Shown here: piece by piece, positions 33,796 through 46,353 of the stretch
Layout: each line of letters begins with the position of its first letter
Position numbering within the stretch: the first letter of the stretch is position 1
DNA from: Monilinia fructicola
Lineage: Eukaryota; Ascomycota; Leotiomycetes; Helotiales; Sclerotiniaceae
Direction: 5' to 3'
Length of the DNA stretch: 64,000 nucleotides
Assembly: GCA_008692225.1 (NCBI GenBank)
Contig: VICG01000014.1
Span: 1 to 64,000 of the forward strand
Position numbers and translations under genes: made by a program
Notes under the pieces: model-generated
The model's input: only the letters and a program-made list of their open reading frames with translations
Database searches by the model: none
What the model was told of the DNA's origin: nothing

Positions 33796-35002
33796 AAGCT
33801 ACTGTAGGATTGAGAAATCACAATTGTGATTCTATTTGTTTATATTGGCTAGAATGCTAAATTGGGTTGTGTAAATTGGAATGATTTGTGTCTTGGATCG
33901 ATGGAGAAAGGCTGATTGTCGGTAATCTAGGGAAGCTTAAGTTGACTTTCTGTAAAGGAACTTGAGCTGACTATCGCCTAATATCACGTGGGGGTGGATA
34001 TTTCCTATAATAGTATCTTTGAAGATATATTATCATTATACGAAGTATTCCCAGTACTTGCTTTTGGTATCTCAACGCTCGCTATTTTACCTTACCCACC
34101 TCCTTTTCTCCGACCCCTAAGTGATGATCAACTGGAGAGAAACGTCTATATGAACTCAGTGCAATCCAGGTGTTGACATAAAAATTTTAACTAACAAACA
34201 TGAATTTATAATACACTCGAAACTTGGATTGATGCTTGATTCGCGTCCCTAGTTGACAGTAGCAATGATTTTCATGACTGGAGTTTCATTGGATGATAGA
34301 TGTATGAATGATGGCTTTTCTGGATCCATGTATGGGTATCGGCACATCAGAGATACTTTTTCGGCAGTTTGAAAGATTCTCTCCAAAGGTTGATTCGAGG
34401 ATGTCACCGTCGCCGTCCCTGCCGATGTGTCCATGCTGATGTGTCCCTGTCGCTGCGTCCCTGTTAAGATCACTGCCAAAATCATTGCTACTGCACCGCA
34501 CTGTAATTTACCCCCCTTGGAAACTTTGTGATAAAACGAGATTATGATTTACGTGGGGCTGTTGAGGCAATAGTTTCGATTACATATACCTATTTGAGGT
34601 TATCTTTGATCTCTAGTCAGCCAGGAATAGACACTAAACGGCAGTCCCAAAACATCCCTACTAGCCATATCGGACATTTCAGCCTGTTCTGCACTTGATA
34701 CAACTTGCAACATTTCTTGATATATATGAGCTGGTGCTGTGATGGTATTGAATGCAAGCAACCTGCCAGCCAACCTACTTACTCATCTACCTGCCTACTT
34801 GGTTACTTAGTTACTTGGTTACTTACTTACCTACAGCGTACTCACCTCCTTGCCTCCTTGCCTGCTTACCTGCTTACCTCCCTCCTTTCCTACCCAGCTG
34901 CCCGCCTACCCACCCACTTCCTTTCTAATCTGTTCTTTTTGTCTCTTGGAATCATTACAATAATTCTTTATGATTAAAAGCTCCAACTCCGCCCAGTGAA
35001 TC
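33796..35002. other. Intergenic with low-complexity TACTT/CTACC tract
   Basis: No supported gene. A loosely repeated CTACTTACT/CCTGCTTACC tract spans about 34770-34920. Short frames at 33988-34176, 34249-34501 and 34705-34977 are unsupported. Confidence 0.5.
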
Positions 35003-37183
35003 ATGGTTGAACATTGTGCGCCAAAGAGAGTTCGCGTAGAACCAGTAAATAATGCGGCATCGGAAAATAGGTAAGATTGTGCCGAAGCCCCTTCATCCTT
35101 CTTCAGCCCCAATCCTTCCAAATCTCATCGTCTCCTCGTCCTCCAACCTACAATATCCTCAATATGCTCCTCATACCCTCCACATTGCTATTATGACTTG
35201 CCAGGAATCAACTAACAACGCATTGGAAATAGAAAATTACGAAATCGACTCTCCCAGAAAGCATTTCGAGCTCGCCAATCATTGTATATCAAGGATCTTG
35301 AGAAAAAGCTGGAATGGGCTTCAAAACCAGAATCAGATCAAAATGCCAAACTGGAAGAGACAAACAAGACACTCCGTGGTCAATTACTTGATTGCCATAA
35401 GAAATTGGAGAGCTTTCAGGTGACATTAAAAGCACTCGCAGATTCTGTCGCATATGCATTGGGTATTGATGTAGGTTCATCTCAAATGGTCAACGATTCA
35501 ATTCTTCCCAACATCCCAACATCCCACTTTCAATATATGCATACGAACACTACCCAGCTTGAGTTCGATCAAGGGCCGGGAGCGGGATAAACTCTCGGGA
35601 TGGGTCGTTTACCACCTTGCAGTCAATCACTCGGATTGAAATTTTCATCTGGACTGGCATACAATCACTTGAATCTAGTCGACCGCCGGTTGTTGGATGT
35701 TGATCGGGAATTGTGAAATAACAAAATTAACTAACACTTCCTTCAGCAGAAATCCGCCCCGGATCATGAGCCTATCTCTCATATTGATAGTGATGATGCC
35801 GACTCTGAAGCAGCGCCTGTCCAGAGCGATGGACAAAGTGAATGGACTTCTGAGAATGAACCATCATTGAATTCGGCCTTTTATGATTTCTCCAGCATGC
35901 CTGCCACGAATGATTCTTTGCAATCACAGGTTCTTGTTCTCTCTCCGAAACATCGATCATCTCAACCAATCCTCCATGAAAAAGGTCATGTCGAAAACGG
36001 AACCATCGTCACGTCTAGTATACCACGATTATCTTCAAATGGTTTGCCTCACCTTACAGCACGTGAAAATTTCGATCCAATCAACCTGTCGATTTCCACG
36101 TCATTTGAACATATGATGGGACCGACACAATATAATAGTTATCTTGGGAATCCTTCCTTGATACCCCAAGAGCAAAATTTACAGGTTAACCACACAAATT
36201 CTCCATTTTCGGATCATATTACAGTTTTTCAAAACATTTTGAGGCAAAAGTTGAGCAAATCATCAGCACTGAATCGAAGCAATGAAAGGTGCGCTCCTCT
36301 CTCACTTCAGGGTTTTGGTTTGGCACGTCCTGAGCTTATCATTGGTAGTCTTCTGAGCTCAGCATATTTCATGCTATCTACATTTATTTGTGCATCGTGG
36401 CCTGCATCGACAACTTGGCATTGTGCCACTAAATGTCACATACCTCTGACCAAGATCGTCGCATATCATGTCAATCCAACTGCTGCCACGTATGCTGAAC
36501 TTACCGGAAATGGGGCATGGGTACCAACCAAGCTCCAGATGTCAATTCCCCATCCAGCCATCATCGATTGGGTACCATCCCCATCGTTACGAGATAAGCT
36601 CATACTTTGTCATTCAGCCAACCCATGCCTGGATCAGATTATTTGCGATATCGGAAGTAGTTACGTAGTGGAAGCAGATGTCTCCCAACTTGTTATGGGA
36701 GTCGGCTCTGCAAAGGGGTATATAGGTGTTTGGGATTTAGTTCAATCTATTTCTCCAGAGGCAACGAAAGAATCATCTGCATTTTCCAATGGCCCTAACA
36801 TGTCGTGGGATGAGCTTTGTCGAGCTAGCTTTGAGCTTAATAAGCAAATGCGAGAACGAAGGATTCTGCGCGGTATAAACTTGGAGACCCATCTTGCAAA
36901 GTTGCCAGCACCGAGTGTCGCCGCTCTCTTCAATTCAAGCCAGTTGGCGCTTTCAGCATTTGTAGCTCTGGGGATGGACCAAGGTGTGGTACAATACAAG
37001 CTAGATCCCGTGTTTTTTGAAAGGCATCCAGAACTTTATGATACTAACTCAGGGATGGTTGCAACTGGTGCACATCTAAGACCACCAGAAAGGTGTCCAA
37101 TGATACCACCCAGGCCGTTAGATGAGGGGGTTTTGAATAGCTATAAAAGTCTAGCTGCATGGGCGTTGGATGGAGGAACCTGA
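35003..37183 (+). CDS. bZIP transcription factor with C-terminal DUF3425 domain
   Basis: Exon 1 (35003-35070, MVEHCAPKRVRVEP..) joins across a 162-bp intron to 35233. The joint restores a basic region, NRKLRNRLSQKAFRARQS, with the N-x7-R bZIP signature, followed by heptad leucines (LYIKDLEKKLEWASK..LEETNKTL..LLDCHKKL). The terminal exon (from about 35746 to 37183) carries a Ser/Pro-rich linker and then the DUF3425 domain, with ASWPASTTWHCATKCHIPLTK and PHPAIIDWVPSPSLRDKLI as family hallmarks. The junction between the leucine zipper exon and the DUF3425 exon is unresolved: the first frame stops at 35590 and no good donor is obvious, so an unusual intron or one more indel is possible. Such fungal regulators often control stress or secondary metabolism. 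The target is unknown. Confidence 0.85.
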
Positions 37184-38520
37184 AGGTGATACTGGGTTTA
37201 GCGAAAGGGGGTATAAGGATAATGTTTTTAGAACGATGTTCACAATGTGCATTATGCATCTGTTTTGGCGAAAGACAATAGAGAATAAGTGCCACCCCTT
37301 CTTGGCTTCAGACCATTCAAATATGCTTGTACATCTACATTTTTTGAGATGGATATGCCATACCCGAAAAAGTACTTCTAGTGAAGGCGAGATGTGATTA
37401 ATCAAGAGATGAAATCCTTGACAGTGTATGTATCTTCGGTAGTAGTACAGTAAATTCTTTTATCCGATCCATTCACGCAATGAGCTTCATGCTGACTATT
37501 GCGCATAGTTTTCGGTGAATGAGTACACCGTTTCGGCTTGGCACGTAATTAGAAATTTCAATCATTTCAATTGATGATTGAGAACGAGCTTGAGGGGCAA
37601 CTTTGGCTCCATGTTCATGCGAAGTTCTGTTCAGTACTGTATATTTCGGTTTAGAAACCATGTTAAAAGTTAAAAAGTTACGATTGGATACCAATAGCAT
37701 ACGGAAAGCCTGGATGTACCTCCGTGGGTAGACCCATAACTCTAATGATGACCAAGTGGAGAAAATATGCGGAAGAGTTCATCCTCCATCCTTCTTTCGT
37801 CAAATGTGGACCTAATTTCCGCCCAATACCTTTGAAGTATCGGTGATCTGATTTTAAGTTTGGGATAAAGTCCACAAGCTTGTTTTGGCTGCGTTGCACA
37901 ATCACCAGGTCAATTTCCACGAAAAAGGTCAATGTTTTCACCAGCCGTCTTGCCACCTTCTAGAAATTTCGTCATACCATTGTTGTAATGCTGGCGTTGT
38001 GATTCCCTGATCTTTACATTTTGCTTGCATTTAGGGGCAACCTAGCCAGCATTTGCTCAGTTTAGCTCATTGGGGCTGAATCCAACCACGTTGAGGATCG
38101 ACGGCTATCTATATGATAGGCTCCTCGGCTATATCAGTCTAGGATTGTAGGTCGTCAAACCAGCTTAGATGGTCGTTCATACTTTCAGCCTTGATGTTTC
38201 ATCATTTGGCATATGTACGGAGCATGTCGCTCCCTTCACATACTTTCGGGTACTCCCTCAGGATGGAAAATCCGATTTAAAATGCGGGGCTTTAGCGACA
38301 TAGTTAGAGGGGCTGCATATATCCTTGTATTTTCCGCATTTCGACCGCTACATAGCCCCTCACAGTTCATACTGTAAGCATTGTGTGCTGTTTGACGAAC
38401 AATATTTCAACGCGTCGCTTCGGTTAGAGGGGCAGCTAAATCTCCTTGATAGCTCTTAACTTTTTTTTCCCCATGCATCACATACTTCTATATATTACTC
38501 TTCTTCAACAACAATATCAA
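37184..38520. other. Intergenic; promoter-like DNA near the right end
   Basis: No supported gene. A 92-residue minus-strand frame (37678-37956) has no recognisable motif. At 38280-38510 the DNA is promoter-like: three copies of a 'aggggc'-type motif near 38315, 38352 and 38430, then a CTATATATTACTC TATA-like box at 38488 before ATG 38522. Confidence 0.4.
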
Positions 38521-38521
38521 C

Positions 38522-39791
38522 ATGGTGCATCCGCAGCAACCGCTGATCTAACTTCTCGCTCATGCCGCAAAAGTGGACCAAAATACCGATCTAATGTGGA
38601 TAGTTCCCAAGCTTGATACTACCGTGAACTCTATTATCAAAGAAGAACTACCTCTCATAAGTGCTCTTTAGGTCTCGTGGTTCTTGGCATCAATCCATCA
38701 AAACCAAACATCATCATTGACGCCCATGGAGAGACACCCAAATCATTGGGCAGCATAGACCAGAAAGAAGACTGTAGAGTCAATAGCAAATCTGTTTGTA
38801 TCATCGACTTTTACATATGCAAATTTGATCCGAACTAAGGACTTTTCAGAGATTCTCTTTTTCATGAATTATTCTTACCTTAAGGTGATATTAAAATGGC
38901 GGTCAAATTTACCGAATGGTTAATACACAATCCCCATCTCCACTTACGAAGTTTACGGGAACCGAAAGATCATCTCAACTAAGTGAGGATCTCGAATAGG
39001 TGAAGACTGGTATGCGAGCATCTGGGTACGGACTTGTCAAGAATCCACTTTCATTTGAAGAAACTCCAAAACACAAAACGTGCTACCGAGCTTCAAGCAA
39101 CACGAGAGAGTAAAGTCGGATTTGTCGTCAGTAACGGAGGTCCTAGTTTTTCCAATCAATGTATCATACTTTGGTCAATGAAGGTCAGGAGTTTCTGAAC
39201 ATATTAAAACATTCATTGATCAATTAGGTTGTGCTGAAGTTCCTGGAGAACAAGATTCAATCTATAGCTATGCGGCGAATGTTGCTTGACCAGGCAATTT
39301 GCCCATTCAATTACACAATGATCAAAGTGGTATCCAACCCTCATTGATAAATATGAATTTTGGGTTACCCGTCAAGAACCGAAAGCTCTTACCGTGCATC
39401 ATGGAGGCACACGGATTTATCTAGGCTATCGATCGTCTTGGCGACGTTGCCTCAGAAGAATCATTGAATTCGGAATGATCTCTTGTGGCGTAAGGACTAG
39501 CAGGAACGGCGTTTGTTTTGAGTCTACTGATCTAGGTTATAGCACCCGACGCTTTTGAACGCCGATGGCGAGAGACCGGCTCTTTTAATCTTCTTCTTGA
39601 GATCATTTGTGGGGCAGATGGATAACAATTTCTCATCTTTGAGGCTGGATGTTGAAGCAGGATCAAATAAGGGGGTCAAGGCGTTTTTGGGTTTGGGGAT
39701 TACAGGGGCCTTGGGTGGTTTGCAAGATGAGGTTCATGAGGGGATATTTTTGGTTAGAGAATACCGTGGGGTCTTTTGGGGTGAGACATAA
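38522..39791 (+). pseudogene. Decayed gene of unknown family
   Basis: An ATG follows a promoter-like upstream region, but the frame stops within ten codons and then alternates between all three frames. Protein-like fragments include TDLMWIVPKLDTTVNSIIKE, MAVKFTEWLIHNPHLH, SKVGFVVSNGGPSFSNQC and KYEFWVTRQEPKALTVHHGG. They read in order on the plus strand, so one ancestral gene with many stops and indels is likely. I do not recognise the family. Confidence 0.4.
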
Positions 39792-41398
39792 AGTATTTAC
39801 AGTATAGATATATTCGGTTGGCGGGTAGAGGTGAGATTTCATATTTTGCATCGAAGTAGTTTTTCATATTACCTTTATTTGTTCTTGCTGGCATTAACTT
39901 GGTTGGTTAAAGTGTAAGTACTTAAGTCTTGTGTTGTTATAACTATCTTTGTTATCCTCTATGTAATCTATGGAATGGAGGATGACTTTATAGACGTTCT
40001 CGAGATGCTTGTACGCCTAATACGTTTAGTGGTATTATTCGTACAGCAGCGCAGATATCACATGATCCATTTCCCGACAGTTCTCGGGGGGGGGGAAGGG
40101 GGGGGAGTTGAATTTCTTATCAATTAGATGGTCATGGAGATTGATCAGGTTTACGGGATTAGTTTTTAAGCTGCAAATAATTCAAATGACAACCTAATAA
40201 AAGGCTAGTAGCCTTTCCATCTTAGAAATCAAACTATCTCAGGGACAAAAACATCATCTTGAAGTAGACTTGCTAGGTAATCATGAATATAACAAGTTTT
40301 ATACAAGCCAGCTCTCTTCTTCAAAGTGTTCTCTTTAGTTGGAAATTGTTGAGATAGATAGCTGGATAAAAGTCTCTACTGATTGTGAGCCTTCGTCCTT
40401 TTAGATTACATCGTCTACTCACTTTCATGATGATACTTCCAGAAATAATATATCTTCCGGAATGGATATCATTTATACATCTTTCTGGTGAGAGATGGTA
40501 TAGTCTCTTTATACTGTAAAACTTTTTCCAGTGCAGGTGGTTTTTAATGTTAAGGGGGGCGGAATTGAGGAGAGAAAGGCTACGATAGGAGCAGGTGAAT
40601 GATGGATGTCATCGTGGTAAAATTTGACCCTCGGTTTAGTTTAAACCGAGATCAGTTTTTTGGTATTGGGAAATTCAGTAATGTCCACGTCTAGAATATA
40701 CAATTACCAAGGTTACCTGTGTTTTGAGATTAGTTGTATCTAGGTTGAATCTCTGGATGCATAGTTGCGGCAAGATTAGTAATTTGCAATTCATTCTGTT
40801 GTTTGATTGCTTTCGACTCATTCAATTTACTATTCGTTATTGGGTAATGAGCTTCTGGGTCATTTGGAATAATTGTAAATCAGTCAGTTTGGTAGGAAAT
40901 TACATGTATGGTTGGTATGGTATTACTTGGGGTGAATCAACTGGCTTAGCATCAGTTCCTTATTGATGTAAATAGGCTTAATGAAATAATGTGTTGAGTA
41001 GTAACACAAAGTTTCAAAGAGCACCTGGGCAATCTATGAGTTACAAAAGTAAATGCGCTAGTACGGGATTGAAATAGCCCTAGCCTCCATGGATCATGAG
41101 GTCATTCACATATTTTGCCTGAGTGTTTAAATTATGGCGCCGAGCATTTTGGATCTTGAGATAGATATTCGAACAGTTAATTGCAATTCAATATCATGGA
41201 TGGGTTATCTCATATAAACACAGCCTACTATCTTAAATGAGGGCTGCGTTTAGAATGAGCTACTATACTCCTCCTCTGGTTCCTGTGCTTATATACCTTG
41301 CCTTTTCTTCGAATCCTCCACCATATCCCCAAGTTAACTTACAATACTCTCAACAACCTATCCATCACAAAAAAGCACCAAACTCACAAGCATCAACC
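39792..41398. other. Intergenic with poly-G tract
   Basis: No supported gene. A run of G residues interrupted by AA (40086-40107) is notable. An 80-residue frame at 40724-40966 is unsupported. The right end is the promoter of the next gene. Confidence 0.45.
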
Positions 41399-42342
41399 AT
41401 GGTTCTCCTTACCTCCATCCTTCTCCCCCTCTACATGTACCCCAAGCCCGGCTACTGGAACTGGGTCACCAAAGCCATCACCGCCTACCCCTCCGTCAAC
41501 TTCAACATCATCATCAATCCACAATCCGGCCCCGGTCCCATCAACACCTTCCCAGACTCTGACTACATCACCGCCATCGCTGCCTTGAATGCATTCGACA
41601 ATACGAATCTACTCGGTTACGTCGATACCAGCTACATGCATCGGGAAACAAGCGATGTAGTAGCGGATGTTGTTACGTGTAATTATTCTACCTCTCTACA
41701 GACCATACAATCAAATCTCAATACCCACTCAAATAGACCCCCTCTTCCCCCCCCCCCCTCCCCTCCCCTCCCCCTTCTCCACCACCCAACATCATAACTA
41801 ATTTCCCTTCCCTCGCTAAAATAGACGATAACTGGGCAACCCACACCCCCGAAAAATCCCAAATCACAGGCATCTTCTTCGACGACTGCGTCTCGAACTG
41901 GAACACCACAACCTCCGTCTGGATGTCCAACATCGCCACACAAACCCACGCGCGCAACCTCTCGGTAACCCTGAACCCGGGTGTTGTTGCCGATCCCGCT
42001 TTCTTCAATATTGCGGATGGAGTTTTGATGTTGGAGGATCATTATAATGCGTCGAAGGCGCTAGCGAGCGTCAACGCGGGTAGGTTTTCGTTATTTGTTT
42101 GTTTGTATTTTTGTTTGGTGGATAGTCGGCTAATCTAATGTTATTACATAGTTCCTGCAAATGAGCGCGCTAAATCCTCGGTTATTTTCCATGAATTTTC
42201 GGGCACGGCGGGCGAGCAGGAAGGTTTGGTAAAGGGGATTGTGGGTGCGGGGATTGGATCGCTTTATGTTACTACAGCGGGGTATGCTACTGAGAGTGCG
42301 CTTTGGATGCAGTTTGTTGCGGCGGTTGATGGCTGTCTTTGA
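41399..42342 (+). CDS. Spherulation-specific family 4 protein
   Basis: Exons 41399-41678, 41825-42079 and 42152-42342 give 241 residues. Diagnostic features are the TIM-barrel start LLPLYMYPKPGYWNWV, the NFNIIINPQSGPG strand, LLGYVDTSYMHR, GIFFDDCVSNW and TLNPGVVADPAFF, all typical of PF12138. The family was named from a Physarum spherulation transcript, and members are proposed to be polysaccharide hydrolases. There is no signal peptide in this model, so it may be cytosolic or have an unannotated upstream exon. Splicing exon 1 to 2 restores VVTYDNW, which fixes the donor at 41679. The 146-bp first intron contains a long C-rich tract. Confidence 0.88.
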
Positions 42343-44220
42343 GGTTTGGGGGTGGGCTATGAGTTTTGGGTGGAGTGGGAGTGGGGAGGATAAGAAAAAA
42401 TGCTATTGATGTCTTCTGGATGAGGGAATGATATTTGAGCGTCTCACAGCCATGTACTAATAGATCATGGAATCAAGAGAGATTTGCTATTATTGGAACT
42501 TTTGGACTCGTGATATGATGTGAATGCTGGGACGTGAATCTTATAAGTGGTGATTAGTAATTATTTTCCTGCTTGTTAACTATTGTTCTGTAGCCTTATC
42601 TGCTGTCTATTACCTGCCGTCTAAGGTTCATCTAGGTGATGATCAATAGTTCATTTAACTATAACTGTAGCACAGAACCACCATCCTCGACTCCATATTC
42701 ACATGTCGAGACTGCATGTTAAGAATCAAGAATCAAGAATCAAAATCAAAACACTAACATGGGCAATCTTGTTGATATTTCCAAGATTCCATTTATTCAG
42801 CGGTCGAGATGAGATCAAACAATGAATTGGATAAACGCAATGATGAAATAAATCTTCCCTTATACTTCTTGTATATACTTCGATGTTGAGATATTGAGAT
42901 TAGACAGCGAGTAAGGTTAGGTTTCAGGTAGAGGCTAGGGGTGATAGTTAGGTAATTCAGTAAGTTTGTAGCGGACCAGTAGGTATAGATTAGTATGAGT
43001 ATAATGGGTATGGTATGAGTATATAGTATTATGTATATGAATGATATATAAGGTTGAGATGGGTAGATGTCGTAACTTGATTTATTACTTGTTCAAAGAT
43101 AGGTAGTTGAGAGGAAGAAGAAGAAAAGGAGAGGAAACGAAACGGAGGATTGAGTTGATATGGATAAACGGGTATGTAGATAGATATGAACGTAAATATA
43201 TTGTAATAAAAGATATTTTTGTTCAACATTTGGGTTGTATTTAACCTTGTAGAATCCATGGATAGTATAAAAATACATAGAGAGAGGCATTTATTCATAT
43301 CCAGATTTATTTATATCCACATCTATATTTCAAATCAACCTATCCTCACCGTATCACACAAAAAACAAAAGCAACTGTTGGAGGCCAAAATACTCAAGTA
43401 GACAACAGGAAGTATTCAATATATATCAAGATATTTTAGAAGATAAATATATCCTTGAATGATATTAGATCTATTCTAAGTGATTACCAGCTAGCCTGCT
43501 AATAGCCCGTTTTACTATCTACTTCTTTCTACCTACTATTTAGTACTTGCTATCTAATATGACCCATCGCATTCTATACCATGCCATGACATCATATGCC
43601 ATCCTATTCAATGCTTCCCTCTCTTCCTAACCTGGAAGCCCCTTTCTTTCCATTTCCTATCCACCCATTCCATCCCAATATCCCTATGCAATCCCATGCC
43701 CCACCCCCAACCCTCCAAAAAGATATCCATCTCCCCATCCAAACCACAAAACAGTATAAATATCCAAGGAAATATAATTCTGTTCATTCCAGTGCAGTCC
43801 TATACCACTCCATCCCATGCTTTCCCATCCCATACCTTACCATCTAAGCCCTCACCATTTTCATCCCCATCCTCATATAGGTTCAACCAGATACGCTAAG
43901 AAATGCAAATGCGAATGCAAACGGGAATCCCATTCCCTCCGTTTAATCCCCAAACTCCTGGCTAGAATGATGATATAAGAAAAGAATAAAAGAATGAATA
44001 TCCTCCCATTTCCCATCCCATCCTATCCCTTCGCTGCGTTGTTTTTTTGAACTCCATTCCGTGCCGTCCGAGTAGATATTAATTCCAATATCGATACCAA
44101 TACAAAAGAAAAGACGAGATAAGTGATTGTGTAAAAGGGGAAAAAAGAACAAAAAGGAAAATGATAATGATAAAAAATAATAATAAAAAGAAAAGGAAAT
44201 ATTTGTAAAGAGTGACAAGA
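42343..44220. other. Intergenic, AT-rich with simple repeats
   Basis: No supported gene. Short repeats include 'agaatcaagaatcaagaatc' near 42720. All frames here (for example 43029-43298 minus and 43596-43847 plus) are low-complexity. Confidence 0.5.
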
Positions 44221-46353
44221 TCAAATGCCCTCACACCCCCTGACAACCTCTACCAAACTCCTCAAAACCCATCCCTCCACTTCCGTCTTCCCATTCTGAG
44301 CATCAACTCTTCCCTCCATCCCCCTCAATATCTTTCCAATACAACTCCTGAGATTTAATTCAATTTTTTTAGTTTGGGTTGCGACTCCCAAGTTTCGACG
44401 GAAGGAGGTCGAGGAGGAGAGTCCAAGAGTTGAAGCGGCTTTGGCGGGGATTCCTACGATTGATGTGTTGTGGTAAGAGGAGAAGGATTGGGGGTAAGAG
44501 TGTTGTTTTCTGAGGGGATAGGGGTGTGATGATGTGGAATAATTCGTGTGGGGGCGGGAACGGGATGGGAGGGGGGCGGAGTGGATATCGAGTCGGCGGT
44601 GTTGGTGGTGGGCAGGGATAGAATGAAGATATATGAGAGAATGTGGCCGTAGAGAGCTGAACGAAGGAAATCAGAAGAGATTGGGAAGATGGTGTGGAGT
44701 GGTTGGAGGTTTGCGGCTGCGAGTTGAGAGGCAAAGGTTGGGAGGATGGAGGATTTGGTTTGTTTTTGGTGAAGGGGTTGAAGAGATGGAGAAATCAACA
44801 CTGGATGGTGGCGTTGATGGTGGTGTGGTTGGGATTCGAGATGTGAATGATTGGGAGTCTGAGGTTGGTGAAAGACAGATGGTTTGAGGTCGATTGCGAT
44901 GACTGAGATATTTGGGTCGATTTTGATTGAAGGTTTTAGGTAAAGTAGGTGATGCTAATTTTTGAGGTGATTTTTGGGCAGCACTCAGTCGCGAAGTAGC
45001 TTTTAAGTGTGAACGAATGGATGATATACATGGAGCATCAGCTAATAACATTTTGGTGGGAAAGTTCGAAGTGCAGTCTTCAATTGCAGCTACGATATCA
45101 AGAATCGTATCAGGAGAAGCTGGTGTTGGTGAAAGATCTATTGGTGAAAGAAGGCCGTGTTGATTGCGGGCAAGGTTGCTTGATGCTGGTTCTTCGGGTG
45201 AAGTTGGCGGACTTGACATAGCAAGGTCATTGATAGGTGATCGTGAAGTTAGCTTTCGAAGAGCAGATGAGTCGGAATGCTTTAAATTGGCATTTGTTTT
45301 TGGTTGTGGTGGTGGAATGGTAATAGATAGTCTCGGAGTAGACAGTCTTGGGGAGTGTTTATGATTTACTTGAACCACATGTGCTTTGGCCGGTGCCAGA
45401 GCTGTTGCGCAGGCCTAGATTATTGTTAGTGATTTATTTATCAAATTGAAGGGACAACATACGAAAAAGTCATCAGAGTCATCATCATCAGAACCCTCAC
45501 ACATACTGCTTGCACTATCGCTGAGCCATTCTTCGATATTCATCGAGGAGGATCTGGAGTTAACTCGTTGTATGTTTGGTCTACCAAACCATGAAGATTC
45601 AGAATCCTGACTTGGTTCACCCAAACATTTAAAGGAAAACTCTGAATCTGTTTGATATCTTCTTTTCGATGAAATAGGTGAGGATGCTACACTTGGTGTA
45701 TGGCGATCCGAATAATCTGAACTGTATCCTTTACTTGAAGTTGCATCACTGAAACTTTCGTACTCATCAATGATACAAGATGTAGTACATCCAGCTTCAT
45801 TAAAGCATTTCGGACATTTATCTTGATATAAAGAACCTCCAAGTAGAAGTGATCCAGATTTCGAAAAGATAGGTGTATCACGATATCTTGCTGGTCTTAC
45901 AGATTTCCGTGAGGGGCTTGCCAATCTGTTCTCCTCTCCATCTCCTGGGTTTGATAAACCTCCTACACGCCCTAATTGACCAAAAGTTGTTCTCTTGACT
46001 GATACTGATGTTGACCGTGAATCGAAATCTGGTGTTTGAGGCGAGGAAAGTTTGAGAGGTAAAAGTTGTTTCATCCCGGAGACTGATCTTTTTGATGAAT
46101 TCGAAGATGTAGGTCTCATAAGACCAAGCTTTGAGCTTTCTTGCGTATACATATTGGATTGCATACTCGGTAGTGAAGCTCTCATTAAAACTGTTCTTGA
46201 TTCCGTACATTCTTTGTCATGGGAAACAAAGGGTGGGTCAGAGGGAACATGATATGTCCTGCGCGGCGTATGTACTTTCGAGGAATTGAAAGAAGGATTA
46301 TGATGGATAAGAGGATGTCTTTGATTAACTTCTTGTGTGATTGATGAACCCAT
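44221..46353 (-). CDS. Ser/Pro-rich protein of unknown function (apparent frame changes)
   Basis: ATG 46353 (MGSSITQEVNQRH; an in-frame ATG at 46395 is possible). Exon 1 runs to 45463 and includes a small Cys motif (KCPKCFNEAGCTTSC) and an acidic patch. A 48-bp intron (45415-45462, gtatgt..ctaac..ctag) leads into ACATALAPAKAHVVQVNHKH. Exon 2 is Ser/Pro-rich. Near 44755 the plausible frame moves by one base to FASQLAAANLQPLHTIF and SALYGHILSYIFILSLP. Near 44600 it returns to the original frame and continues to a well-formed C-terminus (SIVGIPAKAASTLGL, RGMEGRVDAQNGKTEVEGWV), ending at 44221. Mostly disordered with a conserved helical tail. Function unknown. Confidence 0.6.
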
